Virus record (IMG/VR): IMGVR_UViG_3300020438_000124
Coordinates: 1 to 35,057 of that record
Length of the DNA stretch: 35,057 nucleotides
Direction: 5' to 3' (one strand)
DNA from: a virus
Part shown: positions 1 through 6,238 of the stretch, one piece after another
Numbering within the stretch: the first letter of the stretch is position 1
Layout: the number at the start of each line of letters is the position of its first letter
Notes under the pieces: model-generated
Told to the model about the DNA's origin: nothing
Databases searched by the model: none
The model's input: only the letters and a program-made list of their open reading frames with translations
Made by a program: the position numbers and the translations under genes

Positions 1-81
1 ATCATAATCTTTTTTAGATTTCTTTTCCTCTTCATAATAAGGACGACGGAAGTCCTCATATGCTTGGTTCCAGAGACTCAT
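1..81 (-). CDS. N-terminus of a hypothetical protein (truncated by window edge)
   Basis: An ATG at 81-79 opens a frame that runs off the left edge after 27 codons. The visible N-terminus begins MSLWNQAYEDFRRPYYEEEK and is rich in charged and aromatic residues; I do not recognise it. It lies 29 bases after the stop of the 287-residue gene, and a CTAAATA late-promoter-like motif (112-118) sits 31 bases before the ATG. That spacing suggests late expression, possibly as a virion or assembly protein, but this is inference. There is no clear Shine-Dalgarno sequence. Confidence 0.55.
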   Translation of the reverse strand, partial: MSLWNQAYEDFRRPYYEEEKKSKKDYD

Positions 82-110
82 TTTCTATGGTGGACGATTG
101 ACTATTATCT

Positions 111-974
111 TTATTTAGCAGGAGTTGCGTCCTTCACCCAAGTTCTAAAAATTTTCTTACTCTCATCAAGGCAAATTAAATAGTTTGGTCCACGTCTAAT
201 GATCTTACCAGACTTATCACCGGCAGTGATTGGATCTCCTTCGTTAAAGATTTCGCCGGATTTATACTGTTCTTCTAGTGAACGCTCCTCTACAGGGATG
301 ACGTTCATCATCACGTAGTTATAGAGTTTACCGTTCTGTTCTGTCGCTAGTTTTGCGATCTCTGTAGCGCGAGACTTGCGAACTACGATGTTGATTGCGT
401 TATATCCACTCTCATAGATGGACTGAAGAACATCATAAATGGTCTCAGCATTCTCGTCATCAATTACAGCGTCACCATATGCTTCTTTAATGCGTTCGAT
501 ATCAGCATCACGAGATGGAAAGATATAAAACTGACCACCAGCAGCAGACTCCTGTGCTGTAGCGATTACACTATCACCAATCTCGTCGTTATCAAACTTA
601 TCGAAAGCAACTGTTAGTGGTTCTTGTCTTGCTGCCTGGTCGAATTGCTGTCTTGCTCTGTACTGATCGACTTGTCTAAGTAGAGCATCAACATCTACAC
701 CGTTAGCGGTACCAGGTTTTTGGTCCTGATCTTTAGCAGTCGATTTACCTGTGGTATCAGATTGATCGTCAGTAGCTTTATCAGCAGCATCCGCGTCTTT
801 CTGAGCTTGGCGAGCATCATACATCTTCAGCTCACCTCTGACGGTCTTTGCCTTCAGAGAACCCTGTTTATCATACCAATCTCCGTGCCCGTCTCCTACC
901 AGACCCAACCGCTTTGCCTGGGAACTGGCGCGGGTTGTTCGTGCCTCGACGATGAACTTCTCGAACTGCTTCAC
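111..974 (-). CDS. Putative internal/packaged virion protein with T4-like capsid-targeting N-terminus
   Basis: 287 residues from a GTG start. The first 12 residues (MKQFEKFIVEAR) closely resemble the capsid-targeting sequence of T4 internal proteins (MKTYQEFIAEAR), and I8-V9-E10 then A11 fits the (L/I)-x-E cleavage rule of the gp21 prohead protease, which is also encoded in this window. Residues about 50-90 are a low-complexity linker rich in D, A, K and Q. The C-terminus (about 245-285, with GKIIRRGPNYLI) looks like a small KOW/SH3-type beta domain. GTG is chosen because it places the targeting peptide at the very N-terminus; with one more A in the upstream A-run it would form a GTGA overlap with the preceding gene. 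The role as a packaged head protein is inferred; the mature function is unknown. Confidence 0.75.
   Translation of the reverse strand: MKQFEKFIVEARTTRASSQAKRLGLVGDGHGDWYDKQGSLKAKTVRGELKMYDARQAQKDADAADKATDDQSDTTGKSTAKDQDQKPGTANGVDVDALLRQVDQYRARQQFDQAARQEPLTVAFDKFDNDEIGDSVIATAQESAAGGQFYIFPSRDADIERIKEAYGDAVIDDENAETIYDVLQSIYESGYNAINIVVRKSRATEIAKLATEQNGKLYNYVMMNVIPVEERSLEEQYKSGEIFNEGDPITAGDKSGKIIRRGPNYLICLDESKKIFRTWVKDATPAK
112..118 (-). promoter_or_regulatory. Candidate late promoter CTAAATA
   Basis: The minus strand reads CTAAATA here, overlapping the stop codon of the 287-residue gene and 31 bases before the next ATG at 81. It matches the motif seen before gp3, gp20, gp22 and gp18 in this window. 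This is a motif match only. Confidence 0.4.
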
Positions 975-1185
975 GTATTTTTTTATAATAGATTGATTGG
1001 TTCTGACGAATTAATGCAAGACCTATGGTCTTCATATGCTTATATTTAGCTTCTTCATCAGCGAATTGTTCCATAAACTGATGGAAGAAAGCAGTAAACA
1101 TCATGATTTCGTTAGATTGCCTATCAACCTTCTTCCTAGTTGCGGCATATTCCCAGACAATGTTGTCAAAAAATTCCTCAATCAT
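871..1185 (-). CDS. Small conserved-looking protein; 3' end probably disturbed at an A7 run
   Basis: ATG 1185 follows a strong GGAGGGAG ribosome-binding site and overlaps the previous stop by 8 bases. As written, the frame encodes 104 residues and overlaps the next gene by 104 bases. The first about 70 residues look like a normal mixed helical protein (IVWEYAATRKK, FFHQFMEQFADEE). The last about 33 are very basic (GSGRRRARRLV) and are simply the neighbouring gene read out of frame. One extra A in the A7 run at 978-984 would end the protein at TGA 973-971, giving about 72 residues and a GTGA overlap with the downstream GTG start, the junction style used throughout this genome. Function is not recognised. 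Confidence 0.7.
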   Translation of the reverse strand: MIEEFFDNIVWEYAATRKKVDRQSNEIMMFTAFFHQFMEQFADEEAKYKHMKTIGLALIRQNQSIYYKKIREAVREVHRRGTNNPRQFPGKAVGSGRRRARRLV

Positions 1186-1378
1186 TTGGTCTCCCTCCAA
1201 TTTTATCCCACATTGCTTGTACCATATCTACTGCTGGTGGGGTCTCATAATGTTTCGCTGGTTCTGATTGCCACTTATCAATTGCTTCCTGTGTGGGTAC
1301 AGCAATTCTAAAAGGAATATCGTCTTTAATAAATTCCTCATTCATATCGATATATGTTTGAGGAGTGATCTTAGTCAT
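1178..1378 (-). CDS. Hypothetical 66-residue protein
   Basis: ATG 1378 to TGA 1178, ending in GGRPND, whose codons also supply the GGAGGGAG ribosome-binding site of the next gene. It starts 13 bases after the stop of the 297-residue gene. The protein is acidic and soluble, with no signal peptide or membrane segment and no motif that I recognise. Its place in a chain of overlapping short genes supports it being real. Confidence 0.65.
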   Translation of the reverse strand: MTKITPQTYIDMNEEFIKDDIPFRIAVPTQEAIDKWQSEPAKHYETPPAVDMVQAMWDKIGGRPND

Positions 1379-1390
1379 AATAATGAAAAG

Positions 1391-2284
1391 TTAAATGGTT
1401 ATAGTTATGAGTCCCAACTGAATAGCGAGTGGGACTTGTGCCATTAGTGGTGGTGGAGCATTGGTACAAGCAACGGCATCCCAATGCAATCTTTCTAGAT
1501 CATCCTCATTATCTAGATCAAATTTAGATACCCTAGGAGCTAAGTCTATCAATAATGCTGTAGAAAATCTATAAGTTCCTTTAGATGTTGATCCTTTTGT
1601 GCGGATCCTCAATTTCATAGTAGCACCAGAGTTAAGAAACGATGTTACACCTAGATTGTGTAGGTTATTAGGGTCCTGCATCAAAGAGTATAACCCATAT
1701 CCACCAATTTGGATATAGTGAACGCCTTTTGAGGAATAATAACTGGCAAATGCTCTAGCAAATCCAGTTCCTGTGATGAATGAACTTTTAAATGTCTCTA
1801 AATCGTATGATTTTTCTGCTGGAGGGACCTGTTTACTATTCTTATACTTAAAAAGATTAGGTTTTGCCTTCCAAACACGGTTAATTTCATTGACAACGTT
1901 CATCTGGTTGAGCAATTTTCTCATTTCTAACGCTTCCGTGGTATTTTTACCAGAAAGACTCCAAGAACTGCCGTCGTGAGTTAAACTTGCCTGCCCATAG
2001 TCGGCACTAGTATCAAGTTTGACCTCAATTTTTATCTTTTGTCCTGTCGAAGGGTCAGATCCTGCTAGATATTTGCCTGTCCACAACTCCAAGTCCGCTG
2101 CTGTGGAGTCGGCACCAGCAGGAGTAAACCCAGGTGGCACTAAACCAACATCTTTGTATTGTGCGAACAGTTTACTCTCATAATTAAATCCAGAGTTAAT
2201 TTTTTTACCCATCTTTCCATTCGCCCAGTCCTCATAGTCTGGATCATCACCATATATACCGGCTGGATCAGATACTACAGACAT
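1391..2284 (-). CDS. Hypothetical protein, possible PD-(D/E)XK nuclease fold
   Basis: 297 residues from ATG 2284. I do not recognise the family by name. Residues 36-98 carry the ordered pattern of a PD-(D/E)XK nuclease: E36 in a helix-like stretch (YESKLF), D64 (AADLELW), E87-V-K89 in a hydrophobic strand (IKIEVKL), then Q98. The region before D64 is proline- and glycine-rich, and the C-terminal half (about 155-297) has a tyrosine/glycine stretch (HYIQIGGYGLYSL) and a hydrophobic end. The ATG directly follows the T-run of a terminator hairpin, so there is no Shine-Dalgarno; a late-type AATAAATA lies 22 bases before the start. A structural protein without catalytic activity remains possible. 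Confidence 0.7.
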   Translation of the reverse strand: MSVVSDPAGIYGDDPDYEDWANGKMGKKINSGFNYESKLFAQYKDVGLVPPGFTPAGADSTAADLELWTGKYLAGSDPSTGQKIKIEVKLDTSADYGQASLTHDGSSWSLSGKNTTEALEMRKLLNQMNVVNEINRVWKAKPNLFKYKNSKQVPPAEKSYDLETFKSSFITGTGFARAFASYYSSKGVHYIQIGGYGLYSLMQDPNNLHNLGVTSFLNSGATMKLRIRTKGSTSKGTYRFSTALLIDLAPRVSKFDLDNEDDLERLHWDAVACTNAPPPLMAQVPLAIQLGLITITI

Positions 2285-2306
2285 AAAAAAAGACCCTTAT
2301 GGGTCT
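2285..2306 (-). terminator. Intrinsic terminator
   Basis: The minus strand forms AGACCC-ATAA-GGGTCT (2306-2291) followed by a run of T up to 2285. It lies 9 bases after the stop of the 70-residue gene, so it can end the transcript from the ferredoxin/mazG side. Its T-run directly touches the ATG of the next gene at 2284. Confidence 0.75.
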
Positions 2307-2313
2307 ATTTATT
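2306..2313 (-). promoter_or_regulatory. Candidate late promoter AATAAATA
   Basis: The minus strand reads AATAAATA immediately before the terminator hairpin. A start site 10-12 bases downstream, as in T4 late promoters, would fall inside the hairpin loop, so the late mRNA would lack the 5' arm of the terminator. Motif match only. Confidence 0.4.
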
Positions 2314-2314
2314 T

Positions 2315-2527
2315 TTAATTTTCTTCTTCTTTGTCTTTTTTATTAAATCCAAAGGGACCTTCTTTGTCTTCCAAAGCAAGTTTCAGTGCGACACCACCAA
2401 GAGACTCCATGATTTTCAGGATGTCTTCTGCTTTAGCACCTTCACCAAGTTCTTTGGCAACATACCAATACTTAGGCCAGAATGTTTCTCCTGCTTTTTG
2501 ATAATCTTCTAGTGTCAGAATTTTCAT
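2315..2527 (-). CDS. Hypothetical 70-residue acidic protein
   Basis: ATG 2527 overlaps the mazG stop as ATGA. The protein is mostly helical with two aromatic-rich turns (FWPKYWYVAKEL) and a charged tail (NKKDKEEEN). No known motif is seen. It is the last gene before the terminator at 2285-2306, so it belongs to the ferredoxin-mazG transcription unit. Confidence 0.7.
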   Translation of the reverse strand: MKILTLEDYQKAGETFWPKYWYVAKELGEGAKAEDILKIMESLGGVALKLALEDKEGPFGFNKKDKEEEN

Positions 2528-2925
2528 AGATCACCCTCAGCGCGATTTTCAGAATAGTAAGCGTCAAATGTTCCAGCAGGATAACGCTTAGATAGTTTAG
2601 TAATATTGCGGTCGAGCACCTCGTCCATGGAGACCTCAAGTGCCATACACGCTTGAGCGACATACCACATCAGATCACCAAGTTCAATAACCATGTGCTC
2701 TTTGTTGTGTTCATCAAATGGTTTACCTTGGAAAATCATTTTCTTGATAATCTCAAGGAACTCACCACCTTCGGCATTGATACCAACACCAGCAGTCAGG
2801 AGACGTTCAATGTTAGCACCTTTCCCATCTAGTTCTACTAGACGATCAGACAGGGCGAGGAAGTCAGTGGATGCGTCAGAGGTGACACCATCAACAAACT
2901 TTTTATAGGATTCAAATCGGGACAT
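2524..2925 (-). CDS. mazG: MazG-like nucleoside triphosphate pyrophosphohydrolase
   Basis: 133 residues from ATG 2925, two bases after the ferredoxin stop. The all-alpha MazG/NTP-PPase pattern is visible: an acidic NAEGGEFLEIIKK helix and the later VIELGDLMWYV helix supply the E-x-x-E and E-x-x-D metal ligands. This superfamily hydrolyses (d)NTPs to monophosphates, and cyanophages commonly carry a member often proposed to influence host nucleotide or ppGpp pools. Its stop overlaps the next ATG (ATGA). It probably shares the strong promoter before petF. Substrate cannot be read from sequence. Confidence 0.85.
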   Translation of the reverse strand: MSRFESYKKFVDGVTSDASTDFLALSDRLVELDGKGANIERLLTAGVGINAEGGEFLEIIKKMIFQGKPFDEHNKEHMVIELGDLMWYVAQACMALEVSMDEVLDRNITKLSKRYPAGTFDAYYSENRAEGDL

Positions 2926-2927
2926 AA

Positions 2928-3221
2928 TTAGTAGAGCTCTTCTTCGGTTTCAGTGCGAATAGTACAGTCGGATTTAGGATAGGATACACATAGGAGTGCA
3001 AAACCTACTTCCATTTGGTCGTCGTCAAGAAAGGATTGATCTACTTGACTAATTTCTCCTGCTAAAACTTTACCTGCACAGGATGAACAAGCGCCAGCGC
3101 GGCAGGAGTAGGGCAGGTCGATGCCTGCCTCTTCAGCAGCATCTAAGATGTAAGTGTCCTCATCACACTCGAAGGATGAAGTGGTTCCGTCAGGTGCTTG
3201 TAGGGTTACTGTATGTGCCAT
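2928..3221 (-). CDS. petF: Plant-type [2Fe-2S] ferredoxin
   Basis: 97 residues, the normal length for photosynthetic ferredoxin. The cluster ligands C40, C45, C48 and C78 are present in the classic [11 protein letters not shown]...LLC arrangement, and the acidic surface and ETEEELY C-terminus fit the family. It carries single electrons from photosystem I to acceptors such as bilin or other reductases; as a cyanophage auxiliary gene it could redirect electrons during infection. ATG 3221 lies two bases after the gp41 stop with only a weak ribosome-binding site. A perfect sigma-70 promoter (3275-3303) inside the gp41 3' end gives it separate transcription. Confidence 0.95.
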   Translation of the reverse strand: MAHTVTLQAPDGTTSSFECDEDTYILDAAEEAGIDLPYSCRAGACSSCAGKVLAGEISQVDQSFLDDDQMEVGFALLCVSYPKSDCTIRTETEEELY

Positions 3222-3223
3222 TG

Positions 3224-4609
3224 TTAGAATTTGAACTCGCTAAACTTAGCTTTTGATGTTTCTGATTGTTCATAATTATACTGCTCATCGTCTCCTTTGT
3301 CAAGGATATCGTCCTGCGCTGTCTGCTCACAATCATACAGTCGCATCTTTGGACGATCGATACCTACGACGAACCTTTTATTCATATTGATATCATTATA
3401 TCTATTCTTTAACTGTTTTACCATTACCTGACCTAGAGTCTCAAGCTCTTCGCTGCTAACAAGGGCAAACATAAGATCAGCAGTAGCAGGGAGACCAAAG
3501 GATTCAGAAGTATCAGTAAGGTTAGGGTCAGAGCTAGCAAAACCACTGCGAGTGGTTTGAGTAGCAGAGAAGATGGGGAGGTCGAATTCGACTGCCAACC
3601 CTCTAAGTTCTTCAGCAATTGACTTGATGTAATTATAAGAGTTGACATTAACTGCTGAGCGATACCTTGATGAAGCACAAATGTTAAGGTAATCAATGAA
3701 AATAATGTCAGGCTTAAATGACTTCTTAAGATGAAGTTCACTAAGGAGGGAACGAAAGTGTCCAGCATGGGCAGAACCCGTAGGGTACTCCTTAATAATT
3801 AGTTTGCCCGTAGTCTTATTACTGAGGTTCTGAACTTTCTTATAGAAAGTAGACTTAGGAAGTTCCGAAATCTCTTTGATGTTAACATTGAGAAGGTTTG
3901 CGTCAATTCTTTCCGCAATCTTTTCTTCTGCCATTTCACATGTGATGTATAGAACGTTCTTTCCCTGGAGGAGAACGCTGGCAGCAACATGGCACATGAA
4001 AAGAGATTTACCGACACCAGTGCCAGCCAGTGCGATGTTAAGTGTTTTGTTAGAGACACCACCCGTAGTAATCTTATTGAGCATCTCAAGATCAAAGGGG
4101 ATCTTATTTTCTTTGCGGTTATAATACGCAAATCGTTCTTCGAAATCATCTATGTAATCATGTCCAACGTGTTGATCAAACCCAACAGACAGAGCATCCT
4201 TAAGGATATCGGGGATAGCATCTGGACCTTGCTTGTCATCCTGACCGTCAGCAATCTGAATACTTTCCATCAATGCTAGGTAGATGGCACGCTCTTTACA
4301 CCACTTCTCAGTGATGTTCTCAGTCCATTCGCGTTCAGTCTCGCTAGGTTCCAGACAATCAATTAGAGTCTTGACTAGAGCAAACTCTTCTTGTGTCAGG
4401 TCTGTTCTATTTTCAGACTCAATATGGAGAACTTCTTTTGTAGGAAGTCCATCATACGCACGGATATAATTACCGATCTCTTCAAATAAAACTCGGTCTG
4501 TTCGTTCATCAAAATACTCGGATTGTACAAAGGGAAGTACTTTCCGAGCATATACCTCATCATGTAGAAGATTCTTCAGAATCGTCAGAGGTATCCTCTC
4601 TCCCGCCAT
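3224..4609 (-). CDS. 41: gp41 replicative DNA helicase (primase-helicase subunit)
   Basis: 461 residues from ATG 4609, chosen because GGAG sits 7 bases upstream and the protein then begins as short leader plus [17 protein letters not shown], like T4 gp41. It is a DnaB-type hexameric 5'-3' helicase: Walker A AGTGVGKS (about 195-202), Walker B IIFIDY (about 302-307), the ECEMA-type segment [16 protein letters not shown], and [15 protein letters not shown] near the end. T4 gp41 is 475 residues. It overlaps the uvsX 3' end by 50 bases, linking recombination and helicase synthesis. The last codons contain the petF promoter. Confidence 0.95.
   Translation of the reverse strand: MAGERIPLTILKNLLHDEVYARKVLPFVQSEYFDERTDRVLFEEIGNYIRAYDGLPTKEVLHIESENRTDLTQEEFALVKTLIDCLEPSETEREWTENITEKWCKERAIYLALMESIQIADGQDDKQGPDAIPDILKDALSVGFDQHVGHDYIDDFEERFAYYNRKENKIPFDLEMLNKITTGGVSNKTLNIALAGTGVGKSLFMCHVAASVLLQGKNVLYITCEMAEEKIAERIDANLLNVNIKEISELPKSTFYKKVQNLSNKTTGKLIIKEYPTGSAHAGHFRSLLSELHLKKSFKPDIIFIDYLNICASSRYRSAVNVNSYNYIKSIAEELRGLAVEFDLPIFSATQTTRSGFASSDPNLTDTSESFGLPATADLMFALVSSEELETLGQVMVKQLKNRYNDINMNKRFVVGIDRPKMRLYDCEQTAQDDILDKGDDEQYNYEQSETSKAKFSEFKF
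3275..3303 (-). promoter_or_regulatory. Consensus sigma-70 promoter for petF-mazG
   Basis: The minus strand reads TTGACA (3303-3298), 17 bases, then TATAAT (3280-3275): both boxes match consensus with ideal spacing. It lies inside the last codons of gp41. The predicted start near 3268 leaves a leader of about 45 bases before the petF ATG. Confidence 0.8.
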
Positions 4610-5603
4610 AAGTAAACTCCAATTTCGCGGCGGCATCAAGTTGCCGCATTACATCATCAGTAAAATATTTTTCAGGTTCTCCAAGAATTGTTTTCTCGTA
4701 AACCTTTTTGCCATCAGGCATTTTTAAATAACTACCTGCTTTCTCAAACACTCCATACTTAAGGGCAAGTTGTGGAAGACCATAATATTTGTCGAGTCCA
4801 CGCTCATCATAGAAAAGACGGATCTCAACCTGCTGATTTTCTTTACTCAGACGCGACTTGTTAGTCTTAGCCTTGATAATGTTTCCAATGATTTCTTTTC
4901 CATCCTTTTCTTTGGACTTAGAAAGATGGATGATAGTGCTAGCAGAATACTTGAGTCCGCTGCCTCCTCCCATTTCTTTTGTAGGGTGATAAGCGCCGAT
5001 GACATCGTAGGTATGATTGGTGACGATCATCGGAACATTTGCCTTTGCCAACTTGGAAGTCAGAATGCGGAAGGTGCCTTTGATCAGTTGACTTTTGGTC
5101 ATATCGCGAACCTGCTTGTCATTCAGGGTGTCTTCTGTCTCCTTAGTGGTAGACATCATGCCCAGACTGTCAAGCACAAACATCATTGGTCGCCTGTCTT
5201 CTTCAGGCTCCTTCATATAGTTATCAAGAATCTTGTATGCCTGGTGTCTAAACTCTTCAACTGTCGCAACATCTACCTTGTAGAAGCGTCCAGTTATACC
5301 ACGCGAGACCAGCAGGTCCTTCTCAATAGCACCTTCTGTGTCAAAGTAAAAGACAGCACCCTTGGGGTTTTGTACTAAAAAATTCTTTACTACTGCGGTT
5401 GCGAAGTATGTTTTACCAGTAGATGTTTCTCCAGCAATTGCTGTAATACGATTTCCTGATACACCACCAAAGACGCTGCCACTAACCAGAGCATTAAAGA
5501 TATGAGAACCGGTATCAACATAGGTTTCATGCTCTTTAATGTTATCAACATGAGTAATATAATCTTCGCCAACCTCTTTGGCGATCTTGTCGAAAAAGTC
5601 CAT
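4560..5603 (-). CDS. uvsX: UvsX RecA-like recombinase
   Basis: 347 residues from ATG 5603, preceded by AGGT and joined to the previous gene by a TGATG overlap. Walker A GETSTGKT (about 58-65) and Walker B MFVLDSLG (D145) identify a RecA/Rad51 ATPase; the L2-region GGGSGLKYSAS and the acidic C-terminus ([11 protein letters not shown]) match T4-type UvsX. It coats ssDNA, pairs homologous strands and supports recombination-dependent replication with UvsY, UvsW and gp46/47, all encoded in this window. Confidence 0.95.
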   Translation of the reverse strand: MDFFDKIAKEVGEDYITHVDNIKEHETYVDTGSHIFNALVSGSVFGGVSGNRITAIAGETSTGKTYFATAVVKNFLVQNPKGAVFYFDTEGAIEKDLLVSRGITGRFYKVDVATVEEFRHQAYKILDNYMKEPEEDRRPMMFVLDSLGMMSTTKETEDTLNDKQVRDMTKSQLIKGTFRILTSKLAKANVPMIVTNHTYDVIGAYHPTKEMGGGSGLKYSASTIIHLSKSKEKDGKEIIGNIIKAKTNKSRLSKENQQVEIRLFYDERGLDKYYGLPQLALKYGVFEKAGSYLKMPDGKKVYEKTILGEPEKYFTDDVMRQLDAAAKLEFTYGGREDTSDDSEESST

Positions 5604-6061
5604 CAAATACCTAGTAGTTTACGTTGTCTCTCAAAGTATCCATGAAGGATCCAAGAGCTGCTATTCATCTTGTCGGTGCCTCCGACACCCCACTCAAAGA
5701 TAACTCGATCATTATCCTTAAAACGATCTAGTTCTGGAGTATTATCCTTTCCACGATCGCCACCATTACAGAATACCACTTGATCAGAGATTTGTAAACA
5801 CTTCTCAATGGCACCACAAGCACTGTCGTCAGCATCATCCCAAGAGATAACACCATCAACCATGTTCAGGTGGCGTACAATGTCAGCACGTTCTGTCCAG
5901 CACTGGAAATACTGACCCTTCTTACGCTTTAACCAGGGATCACCATTCAATCCCACAATAAGATTGTTGGTAATATCCTTAGCACGCTTAAAGTATGAAA
6001 TATGTCCACTGTGGATGGGATCAAACCCACCCGTCACCAGACTCACTTTGTCAAAAAACAT
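5603..6061 (-). CDS. Cytidylyltransferase-like nucleotidyltransferase
   Basis: 152 residues with the HxGH signature of the nucleotidylyltransferase superfamily near the N-terminus (GGFDPIHSGH, residues 11-20), followed by IVGLNGDPWLKRKKG and a WTERADIVRHLNMVD helix, as in RfaE/TagD/GCT enzymes that couple CTP or ATP to a phosphorylated sugar, alcohol or cofactor precursor. The C-terminal NGGDRGKDNTPE would supply the second nucleotide-binding motif. It is joined to both neighbours by TGATG overlaps (6061 and 5603). The true substrate is unknown; a role in modifying lipopolysaccharide or a cofactor is guesswork. Confidence 0.85.
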   Translation of the reverse strand: MFFDKVSLVTGGFDPIHSGHISYFKRAKDITNNLIVGLNGDPWLKRKKGQYFQCWTERADIVRHLNMVDGVISWDDADDSACGAIEKCLQISDQVVFCNGGDRGKDNTPELDRFKDNDRVIFEWGVGGTDKMNSSSWILHGYFERQRKLLGI

Positions 6062-6231
6062 CAGATAACGTAACCGAACTGCTCTCTAGCAATTTTCTTG
6101 TATGGACCACCAGGATTATCCTTACGAATTTGGTGGATAGTATTCAGTTTTTGATACAGAGATGTATCACCACCTAGACGCAGAGCATCGACAATGGTTT
6201 TCAGCTCTTTGTCGCTAATGGGCAAATCCAT
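6061..6231 (-). CDS. Hypothetical 56-residue protein
   Basis: I place the start at ATG 6231 (MDLPISDKELKTIVDALRL), 7 bases after the gp43 stop, rather than the upstream TTG in frame, because the helix-turn-helix-sized body begins there. It is soluble, with two predicted helices and a basic C-terminal part (KKIAREQFGYVI). It ends in a TGATG overlap with the cytidylyltransferase-like gene. No family is recognised. Confidence 0.7.
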   Translation of the reverse strand: MDLPISDKELKTIVDALRLGGDTSLYQKLNTIHQIRKDNPGGPYKKIAREQFGYVI

Positions 6232-6238
6232 AATAGCA

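Noticed and set aside
871-970. Arg-rich C-terminal tail (GSGRRRARRLV) as a nucleic-acid-binding tail
   Set aside because: It is the neighbouring gene read in another frame, and an A-run shift just before it would remove it. It is more likely an artefact.
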